A program made the translations under genes and the position numbers. From contig JBBPTG010000388.1 of NCBI GenBank assembly GCA_038093975.1, positions 1-17,313 of the forward strand: DNA of 17,313 nt, given 5' to 3'. Under the pieces are notes generated by a model that saw only the letters and a list, made by a program, of their open reading frames with translations, did no database searches and was not told the DNA's origin. Origin of the DNA: Chalciporus piperatus. Lineage: Eukaryota > Basidiomycota > Agaricomycetes > Boletales > Boletaceae. How positions within the stretch are numbered: the first letter of the stretch is position 1; every line of letters begins with the position of its first letter. Below, piece by piece: positions 9,396-17,313 of this stretch.

Positions 9396-9660
9396 GGCTT
9401 GATTGGCAAGGGCGTGGTGTATCGGGATGCTTGGTCCTGTGCTCGCGTCCTTGTTGGTCTTCCGAGGGCGCGGTGTATCAGGACGCTTGGTCCTGTGCTC
9501 GCGTCCTCGTTGGATTTCTGAGGGCTTGATTGGCAAGGGCGCGGTGTATCGGGACGCTTGGTCCTGTGCTCGCGTCCTCGTTTGTTTTCCGAGGGCTTGG
9601 TTTCCGAGGGCGTGGTGTATCGGGACACTTGGTCCTGTGCTCGCGTCCTCGCTTGTTGGG
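9396..9660. repeat. Four-unit direct repeat (56/71-bp spacing)
   Basis: GGCGTGGTGTATCGGGA-type units start at 9411, 9467, 9538 and 9609, spaced 56, 71 and 71 bp. Each is followed by CTTGGTCCTGTGCTCGCGTCC. The 15-bp length difference reflects presence or absence of the GGGCTTGATTGGCAA prefix. Frames through the repeat are open on both strands but are repeat artefacts, not proteins. Confidence 0.88.
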
Positions 9661-9677
9661 TTTCTAATTTCCTGTCT

Positions 9678-9923
9678 GACCTTGCTCGCTAATTGCTCAG
9701 TAAGTCTTCACTGTGGTTCTCTCACACTGCTCACGCTTTTTTTCAAAGGATGATCTATGCTAGACCAGTCAAGATTTCTGTTCCCATCGCGTTTTTAGAT
9801 GACCTTGCTCACTAATTGCTCAGTAAGTCTTCGCTGTGGTTCTTTCACACTGCTCATGCTTTTTTTCAAAGGATGATCTATGTTAGACCAGTCAAGTTTT
9901 GTGTTCCCATCGTGTTTTTAGAT
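9678..9923. repeat. 123-bp tandem duplication (two copies)
   Basis: 9678-9800 and 9801-9923 align end to end without gaps. I count eight differences (about 93% identity), six of them transitions. Both copies contain GTAAGT and a T-run ending in CAAAG, which superficially look like intron signals, but no coding frame supports this. Confidence 0.9.
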
Positions 9924-10247
9924 TGTAGAAAGATATTTTTGGTTGTCATGTACTTTCGTTTGCAGAGCTGGCTTGGAAAGGAGAGGGCCCCTCCTGGAAA
10001 AGCTAGCCTGCCCTTTTGTTTTTGTTTTTGTTTCATTTGCAAAATTCGAGTTAGTCTCGAGCACTTGATGTTCAAATATAACAAATGGAGATTATGTGAC
10101 ACACTATGCCGATTTTCCAAAGTCACGTGACCACATGCCGGTCCTCTGCGGTCAGACCAATTTGATCTACTGGTGTTTCACTGTAATGAGTGTAGCTAGC
10201 CAAATAAACTTATTCATTCATTGTTAGAGCTGCAACCCTATCCCATG
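9924..10247. other. Noncoding spacer with CACGTG palindrome and AATAAA-like 3'-end sequence
   Basis: The stretch contains a TTTTTG-rich run near 10018-10030, the perfect palindrome GTCACGTGAC at 10122-10131, and CCAAATAAACTTATTCATTCATTG at about 10200-10223. The last resembles a polyadenylation region with TTCA repeats. It may be the tail of a noncoding or retroelement-derived transcript on the plus strand. No protein-coding gene is supported. Confidence 0.4.
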
Positions 10248-10422
10248 TACATTCTTCCCTCGACGTGAGTTGGGGCCCTACCCTACATATATTCTCCCCT
10301 TGATCCTACATACATTCTTCCCTCGACGTGAGTTGGGGCCCTACCCTACATATATTCTCCCCTTGATCCTGCATACATCCTTCCCTTGACTACCACATCT
10401 AAGGTGAGTCGGGGCCCTATGT
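10248..10422. repeat. 63-bp tandem repeat, about 2.7 copies
   Basis: TACATTCTTCCCTCGACGTG-type units start at 10248, 10311 and 10374, an exact 63-bp period. The first two are nearly identical. The third is diverged, with about 13 extra bases before GTGAGTCGGGGCCCTA. The array lies upstream of the TET/JBP-like gene. Confidence 0.88.
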
Positions 10423-10525
10423 TAGCTTCCCTTACAGCTCTCAAATTTTGATAGGCTATAAACTGGCATAACTATAAAATTGCCTCCCTGTCAGTGTCAA
10501 TCATGTCGTCACATCGTGGGAAAGA

Positions 10526-11921
10526 ATGTTGAAATTGAGGGCGGCTATGAGTTTAACCTTAAACTTCTTCAGACTAGATGATGACCTTGCATCCTTTGCT
10601 GACAGAGATCTGAAAGGTTTTGAATGCAGGCATTAAAAGTTCTGTCATTGTGAATGGGAATGTCGCCTTTGACAAATTTCAGAAGCCAAGGTATGAGAAC
10701 AATGTTTTAACTGAGAAAAAAATAATAATATAGGAAATGGCAGGCTTAGGACTCAGGGTTTATTGCAATCATTACGGATGCAATCAGAGAGGTTGCCTTC
10801 TATTCAGCCGACAGTGGGCATTATGTCACCCATCACAGAGGCCGAGATTAAGCTTTGTGCTGCTGTCATTGTGGCAGCCTTCCTAAATCCCAGTATGTTT
10901 AGCCTGGAATCTTTCCTGATGGAGATGTCCTACCTTCTGTTTCTAGTTAGGCTGCCATGGGACTATGAGAGATGGTCTGAGTCTGAGCGCAAGCGACACT
11001 CAGAAAAGTTTTTTGCCCAGGTACATTTGGGGCCCATCACTCAGGCCACCACTGTTGTAGACATGCACGGGAGGATTATTGTATGGTATCTTCCTGGCCT
11101 GTTAACTCCTCAGCGAGTTGTAATCTGCCCAAGTTAGAAAGGGGTTTCACTGACTGATTTTTATATTATCAGACGGAATTAAATATCATAACCACTACAC
11201 TGAAGAATGATTTTGGCAAGTCACTGAAGAATAGCAATGATCCAACCAACTGGTGAATGCAAGGTTTCACTTGTGGAGGCAGCAAGGCCACTTTTGGCGC
11301 CGGAAAGTTGTCATTATCTGTGGGTAAGCTGGCAACTGGACATAAGGTATGTTATGCCCATTGTTATTCAGATCAGCAGAATATTGACATTCAGGGAAGC
11401 GTCAGCAAGATCCCATATACTCATCTCCGTTACTCCATTTGGAGACCATTCAGAATTGGCTTCAAATGATACAGCCTTTAGAGGGGTTGCTCGATGCAGT
11501 ATTGCAGGTGGTGCATCCAGAAATGTGGGCAGGGAACTCAATCTCTACCCAGCAGCTCATTCAACAGAGTTCCTCATTCTTTTGGCCTACAGTCTACTCC
11601 GGTATGGACGTCATCGCTAACCGACTCTCGCCACCACATCGGGATCAGGGTGGGGCCCTGACCTTCTATGATCATTTGCTTAGCTTTGGTCAGGATCATG
11701 ATGCCAAACTTCGGTTGGATGATTTTGGGGCCAAGTTCGCTTATGGGGTGGGAACAAGTATACTGTTTCCTGGAAAGCACTTGACACACTCTGTGGATGA
11801 GTGGACTGGTGGTGAGAGATTGGTGATTGTTCATTATTCAAAGGATGATGTGCAGGAGCGATTGGGAATAGCCAGACCCTCTTTTCCCACCCAGTCAGCA
11901 TGGTGGACCTGCCATACTTAG
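10526..11921 (+). pseudogene. TET/JBP-family 2-oxoglutarate/Fe(II) dioxygenase, KDZ-associated (one apparent stop; 5' end unresolved)
   Basis: TET/JBP enzymes oxidise 5-methylpyrimidines (5mC or T) in DNA using Fe(II) and 2-oxoglutarate. The well-supported body is about 10617-10690, 10750-11116, 11173-11323 and 11395-11921 (GT-AG introns 10691-10749, 11117-11172, 11324-11394; phases close). FWPTVYSGMDVIANR is followed by PPHRDQGG, giving the HxD iron ligands at 11637-11645. LTHSV provides the second His (codon 11787) and GERLVIVHYS the 2-oxoglutarate Arg (codon 11817), all in the right order for the family double-stranded beta-helix. A TGA at 11254-11256 interrupts PTNW/MQGF; a CGA ancestor (NWR) is likely. 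Upstream, a frame through FFRLDDDLASFADRDLK (from the ATG at 10526) meets the VLNAGIKSSVIVNG frame with a one-base shift at about 10616, so either an unseen intron or a frameshift exists. The core is intact; whether a full enzyme is made is doubtful. Confidence 0.8.
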
Positions 11922-12009
11922 GTCAATTTGTTAGAGGTTCGCTTGAATACATGTTCATTTTTTGGGTGATAATATAAGTCCTGAGCCTGAATGAACTTGA
12001 CATTGTACC

Positions 12010-15000
12010 ATGTCACAGGCTCCAAAGACGAAGAAAGCCAAGGTTTCCACTAGCAGATCTAGACCTGCAAAACGTGAGCCTAGTGGCAACTCTTTGGTAG
12101 TTTTCGCCCCTGCTACAACTAGAAGGGGGAAACCCACCTATCGCTCTGTGGATGCCACTCCTTATTACGAATTATCATCTGATGAGGAAACACCCTGCAG
12201 AAGAAAGGTACCCAAGACCCCCGGACCTCACGAGACCAGTCAACTTCCTCTCTTAGAGATAGCCTTTGGAGATGAGGCCTTCTCATTTAATGTTCAGGAG
12301 GCTTCCAGTACAAGGTCAACCAAAGTAAGGACTCATTTAACTGTGAGATTAAGTATCTAATGAAGAGAAGGGCCAAAATGATTTTCTGGCAGAGTGGATT
12401 CCTTATCGGTCTCAATATCTCTCTATTCTTCTGCAGTCGGAAGCCACCAACGATTCCCTGCAGAAATGTATGGACTGTGCTCAGGGGAATGGCTCTATTC
12501 ACTGCCTCTCATGCCTCGGTAATCATGCCTGGTGTGGGCAGTGCGCTGTAAAGGCACACTGCAAGATTCCTTTTCATCGGCTTCAGCAGTGGACTGGAGA
12601 GTTCTACCAGCCTGTAACTCTCGGAGACCTTGGATTCACATTGAATTTAGGTCACAATGGAGATCCATGTCCACTGAACCCGACTATCGGGGATGTGGAT
12701 TGGTCCTGTGATAATTTTACTATCATCGACTCTTCGGGAATCTTTGTTCAGACCGTAAAGTGGTGCAAATGCAATGGAGCCAGCAATCAGGACAAACATC
12801 TTCAACTTCTACGGGCACGTCTTTTTCCTTCCAGCATTACAAAGCCTCAAACTGCATTCACATTTGATGTCCTGGACGAGTTTCTCATTGAAGCCCTGGA
12901 GTGCAAAACATCCGCTGCTAGTTTCTACACAAAACTCAGGAGGGTCACCAATAATGCCTTTCCTGATAGCCTTCCGGTAAGTGTCATTCCAGGTCTGATG
13001 TATCACTGATTCTAACAGGGATGTTTATCAAAAGGATCGCTATTGGGAGTTGATGAGGGTATCAAGAATGTGGAGAGACCTGACAAATCGAAAACGAGCA
13101 GGATTTGGCCATGAACCTGAGCAAAAGCCAGGTCATGGACAGTTGGCCATATTTTGTCCAGCATGTCCTCAACCTGGAATCAACTTGCCAGAGAAATGGA
13201 TGGAAGAGTATGATAGGTAAGCAGGTCGTTTTTAACTACCGGTATATTATTGACATGATTGAAGTGATACCATGGCCCTTCGTTATGTGGTGGATGGAAA
13301 TTTTACTGCTCAGCATATGAAGATGCAAAGGCCAGAGGATGACATCAGTCTCTCTGACGGTCTGGGTTATATGGTGGCCAACAAGCCGTATGAAGACCAT
13401 GTGAAGGCAGCAGAGACTAACAATGAGGTAGATTCTAGGTTCTGGTCAATTCAATTAATAATAAATGGCTCATTCTTCACCTTTTGTAGAGGTCAACTTG
13501 TCAGAATCATCGAGCAGTCAATAATGCCAATACAAGCAAGACGCACTTAAGGGCCACTGGGGTGGGCGCAACAGCCTGTGCTCGACATGGATGCTTTGTT
13601 CCCCATTCTGTGGTCGACTTTTACAAGGGAGAACAGTGAGTTATCTAGTTTGAATAACACATATCTGGTAATTGTAAACTCTGGCTTGAAATAGGCACAA
13701 GAATATCGACTACTCGATTTGCCAAGCCATCTCTTACAAATCTGATGGTATACAAAAAGCCATGATCATTTATGATGTGGCTTGTCAATGGCACAAAAGA
13801 TTTCCAGCGAGAGTCCAGAAATGTGATGCTCTCTCAGTGCCCGAGAATATGGAGATTGTGCCTGCCATTGGGAAATGTCATCTCAGCGCTCACAAGCTCA
13901 CCTGCTTTCCTAGGTTTAGTCTGATGTTTCTTAAAGGAGCAGGTCATGTTGACGGAGAAATCTTGGAAACTCTTTGGGCCTCCTTTAACAAAATCTCTCC
14001 TTCTGCTAGATCTATGACTTTGGCTCACCAGCAGGAGCTCTATGATGATTACATGAGGGATTCTAATTGGAAGAAGCTTACTGGACTTGGTTCGTGATAC
14101 TTCTATTGGTTGGTACACATCAAAGTTCACTGAGATTTGTTATATAGTCAAAGCTCTATTAAGGAAACATACATTGGCATCAGATGGGGTGAAGAAGACT
14201 AAGGAACCATTTGAGGAACTAAGTGAATCCTTGGAAATTGGCATATTGAATTCTTGGGTCCAAGAGGCTGAAAGAGCAGACAAGGAAAGAGATAAAGCTT
14301 TGGATATATACAGTTTGCAAATGGGCAAAGGTGTGTCATCATCGGAACATTTGTTTTCAGAGTTGATTCACTCTATTCATAGCCCCTACCTTGGCGGAGA
14401 TGAGATTGAATCTTCTGAAGGAAGGGTGTGGCTCTGGATAATTGAAGGGATTAGTATTGAGGATGCTCAGTAAGTGCTGGATATGCGTTTCTTCAAGGTG
14501 GTGTTTAAAATTGCATTGCATAGAGATGCACTTCGTGCAGATATTCGATGTCTGCCGAGGGATGCCTCGGCTAGACAAAATGCTAATGTTGTGCAAAAGC
14601 GACAAAGGCTTCATAGGAGGATAATGAAGTTTAATCAGACAGCCTCACTCTTCACTGCTGGATTAGAGTGGGACTCAGATGCCACCTCTTTACCCAAGGA
14701 TGTTCCTGAATACTGTCTCGAGGAAGACCCTCAGGCTGGGATTGCAGAGATAGTGGATGAGAATGAAAAGGAACGAATTTTTTGGGAGGAAGATAATGAT
14801 GAGGAAGCCGAGGAAGATGAAGACGTGGATGGGTATTGTGCAGCAGAGAACCTATCCTTCTGGATGCCTTCTTCAGTGGTGGCCGGCAGCTCAGATCAAG
14901 AGGAGGGGTTACAGGATATGATGAAAGAGGAGGTCCAGTTGCGCATTGGACAAGCTAATGATTGCTTGGAACAACTGAGAACTGATTTGGGGGTTAAGTC

Positions 15001-15025
15001 TGTTCTCTTTAGGTCAAAATTCTGA
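12010..15025 (+). CDS. KDZ-superfamily transposase with CxC2 cysteine cluster (intact frame, 8 exons)
   Basis: Exons are 12010-12324, 12371-12976, 13035-13216, 13265-13427, 13490-13635, 13695-14089, 14148-14469 and 14524-15025. All introns are GT-AG (46-62 bp) and the total is 2631 nt, an exact 876 aa plus stop. The N-terminus is basic. The CxC2 cluster includes CMDCAQGNGSIHCLSCLGNHAWC and KWCKCN, then FCPACPQPGINLP. Core motifs are VVDGNF (Asp at 13293), CARHGCFVPHSVVDF, MIIYDVACQW (Asp at 13774) and GAGHVDGEILETLWA (Glu at 13957), the presumed DDE triad, followed by an acidic stretch and the C-terminal VQLRIGQANDCLEQLR. The C-terminus stops soon after VLFRSK, where I expect more residues; the stop is 49 bp before the inverted Plavaka copy, so the tail may be truncated. 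It lies 88 bp after the TET/JBP-like gene on the same strand, the published KDZ-TET linkage. Confidence 0.92.
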
Positions 15026-15074
15026 AGCTCTACCTCGGTCCGGACAGATACCAGATCCCAACAAGAGCTCAGAA
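15026..15074. other. Junction between KDZ transposase stop and inverted Plavaka copy
   Basis: This 49-bp remnant follows the KDZ stop codon. A one-base-shifted reading gives a TRAQK-like string that could be residual KDZ C-terminal coding sequence, which is weak evidence. Plavaka homology begins at 15075. Confidence 0.4.
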
Positions 15075-17313
15075 GCTGTAAATGACATCAGGAAAAACCC
15101 TGTATGTCATAGCCAGTCATTTGTAGTCATATGTGCACCTATGACTTATTTGTGCACTTTTGTAAACAAATGGAACAATTTATGTACATATGGATCTTTT
15201 TTGAATCGACATTGTAGCATCTACAACTACTAGTACAACGTCTGATAGGAATACTTACTAGACCAATTATTCAAAAGGAAGGTAGAACAAGTGTCTAAAA
15301 CAATATCACCAGTCCAATCGGCAGAACGCTCATCATCAGTAACATGCGGAATTAGTTGACAACTCTGCCTAATGGTTTTGAGAGGGATAATGTCACCGGG
15401 AATGGTAGGAGCCAAGTTTGAGATATTTGGAGGAAGAGAAGGTTTAGTAACTCTATACATGTTGTGGAACTTGCCTGGTGACGCCGAATGCTTATACCAC
15501 TCTATGTATGCCAATGGTTCTTTTGGCCAGGTATCAGGCGCCTGAGTCAAAAGAGAAAGGGAGGAAGGAAGTTTGAAAATAACTCGCAAACGTCCTATTC
15601 GCATTCCTTTGAAAGCAAGATGTCAGATTGTTGGGTACAAATTCAAAACAGATACTATACTTACCTTGCAAACCTGTAGTCTCTGCATCGCTGGTATAAG
15701 CCACGACAACGGTATCAAACCTGCCTGGCTTGGCTTTGATGGAATCTATCCCCTCTGTACCATCAACGTCGTTACCGAGTATGTCGAGAGCGAACTTGCA
15801 GGTATGCCAAATGTCCAGTTTGTCGAATGGAAGATGGGCAAATGGAATGTTGCGGCGGGGAAGAGCTTCATCAGCGGGTAGAAGGGAGTTGAGATAGGTT
15901 CGAAGATGATGAGGGAATGAGGGAGCGTGATGGTTCTTTTGGATGCTATTGATAGTTTGGCCTGGGACGGCTGGCTGACGAGCGATCACCACGCCAGCTC
16001 CAGAAGTTTTTGGATTGAGTGGTTCCTCCCGATCATCCTGAAGGTCGTCTTGAGTCCTGTATTCGAAGTAGCCCTGGAAAAGACTGATTTTCTCTTGTCG
16101 CTCCAGCCACCGGGTCATTTGTGGAACTTCATTTCTGAAGTTGGAGGCTCGCCAGCCTTCCTTGGCCATGTCTATATGGAAGCGCTCGAAAGCTTCCGTG
16201 TTGTAGTTGTCCGTGGTTCCGAAGTATCGAATAGAGTCGGCGTAATGCACGAGAGAATGGAACTTGGGGATATTGAAATGTTCTCGGATGCCCAGCCCAT
16301 TTTCCCCAGCGAGGAAAATCTCTTTATTCTCGTGGAAGAGACTGAGCGATTCCTCCATCCATTGGAGGGAATCATCGTCGTGGGTGGGGTATTGGGCTAT
16401 GTATATGAAGTCGAGGAGGGCGCGGTAGGAGGTGATGACCTGGGAGGGGACTTTACCGACCAGGACGCCCAAGAGAATGCGGGCCATGTCCTTTCTTTCT
16501 TTGCCAGCGATTTGAGACAGTTTGGACCACCCATTGGTAAAGTGACGAACGCCGAAACAAGGAGGGAGAGTGCGGATTCGAGAATCGAGCTCCTTGGTGT
16601 CCATGAGACTGGTGCACCAGGAGGTGAGGTACTTGACGATCCCATGGTATAGTTGGTGGAGAACGTCAGGCGTGATGGAAAGATGAATGTCGCAGAGAGG
16701 GAATCCGTCCCAGAAAGGTCGACTGACCCCACCAGACAGCAGCGCAGCTTTGCAAAGGTCCAGGTAATTGGAATTGGACGTGGCCTGTGCCATGGCGTTC
16801 CTTATGGTATCGGCAGTAGATTTCTGAGTGCGAGGTGGTCCAGGAACTCTCTCTTCCAGCTCATCCTCTGTGACGAGACACTTGGCGCATGTCCCGTACT
16901 TGGCGCAGGTCACCAGACACTGCTCGGGATAGTCGGCGACGTACGCAGCGAGGATTGGATGAACTCGCCTGACTTTCCCATCTCCTCCCGCTATCTCCAC
17001 TCCTTTCTTCCCTGCCTCTATCAGTGGCTCCAATATCAACCTCATCGACTCATGGAATAGCTGTTGAACGTGCGCCGACTGTTCTTTCTTTGTCAAGTCC
17101 TTGCCGACAATCTTGCTGATGGAGAGATAGCCGATGAGGACGCATGCATTTTCGCTAGGCTTGCGTCGAAGGGCGCGAGGAATGTTGCCCAGCGTCAGAT
17201 ACACCGGATATGCCATTTTCCCCCCAGAAAACTGCGTAAGCTGCGTCTTATCGGTTGAGATGATGACGGGGGCAACGCAGGAGTGCTCAGGTAACTGTTT
17301 CTGAGACAACTGT
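15075..17313 (-). repeat. Right arm of the long inverted repeat (Plavaka copy)
   Basis: Reverse complement of 661-2899 with no net indels; four transitions were noticed. It begins with the Plavaka terminal noncoding region (15075-15229) carrying the same phased GTCAT motifs, and continues to the window edge. The remaining 5' part of this element, the equivalent of 1-660, must lie outside the window. Confidence 0.97.
15230..17313 (-). CDS. Plavaka-family transposase, right copy (5' part outside window)
   Basis: Inverted counterpart of the left Plavaka gene. Visible exons (minus strand) are 17300-15665 and 15606-15230, with the intron 15664-15607 in the same place; the window ends inside the equivalent of intron 626-673. 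The main exon encodes the same protein as the left copy, including IISTDKTQLTQFSGGK and EAFERFHIDMAKEGW. The only amino-acid change noticed in the 591-residue open frame, TSLLPFS to TSFLPFS, falls inside the intron. No premature stop is visible. Both copies are therefore equally young and may be functional if their 5' parts are intact. Confidence 0.9.

Noticed and set aside
9362..9753. Open frames on both strands across the 56/71-bp repeat
   Set aside because: The frames follow the repeat period and show no domain; they are repeat artefacts.
10747..10749. In-frame TAG and apparent frameshift in the oxygenase gene
   Set aside because: Extending intron 10691 to the acceptor at 10749 removes the stop and puts the following exon in the frame leading to IKLCAAVIV.
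12977..13034. Apparent frameshift in the KDZ gene near 13019
   Set aside because: The acceptor at 13034 restores frame and joins NAFPDSLP to DRYWELMR, the family-typical junction.
14471..14473. In-frame TAA in the KDZ transposase
   Set aside because: It lies inside a canonical GTAAGT...ATAG intron (14470-14523) whose removal keeps phase (DAQ joined to DALRAD).

Overview
This window looks like a transposon-dense, accessory region of a basidiomycete (Agaricomycetes-type) fungal genome. The evidence is short spliceosomal introns of about 42-71 bp, a pair of Plavaka-family DNA transposase genes, and an intact KDZ (Kyakuja-Dileera-Zisupton) transposase carrying a CxC2-type cysteine cluster. There is no host housekeeping gene, and I recognised no tRNA or rRNA. 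The species cannot be named from the sequence.

Layout. (1) 1-2899: most of a Plavaka transposase gene (5' end outside the window) and its noncoding terminus. (2) 2900-about 3315: a fragment of an old KDZ transposase, cut exactly at the Plavaka boundary. (3) 3770-4212: six hairpin-forming units on an exact 76-bp period. (4) 4329-6978, minus strand: a multi-exon gene of unknown function with two apparent in-frame stops and a charged coiled-coil C-terminal part. (5) 7212-8865, minus strand: an intact 466-aa, six-exon gene. Its protein begins with a close imitation of the histone H3 N-terminal tail, followed by an ADD/PHD-like zinc finger and, near the C-terminus, a zinc ribbon. (6) 8866-10525: noncoding sequence with paired CACGTG boxes, a hairpin and several tandem repeats. 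(7) About 10526-11921, plus strand: a TET/JBP-family 2-oxoglutarate/Fe(II) dioxygenase with its catalytic HxD...H...R set, but one apparent premature stop. (8) 12010-15025, plus strand: an 8-exon KDZ transposase whose exon phases all close. (9) 15075-17313: the second Plavaka copy, inverted and cut by the window end.

The two Plavaka copies form an inverted repeat of at least 2239 bp with no indels and only four differences noticed (about 99.8% identity). They bracket 12,175 bp. An association of TET/JBP oxygenases with KDZ transposons in fungi is already published. The less expected part is the neighbour that pairs an H3-tail mimic with an H3-reader-like finger. Together with the oxygenase, this suggests the KDZ element carries a chromatin- and DNA-methylation-directed cargo (inference).
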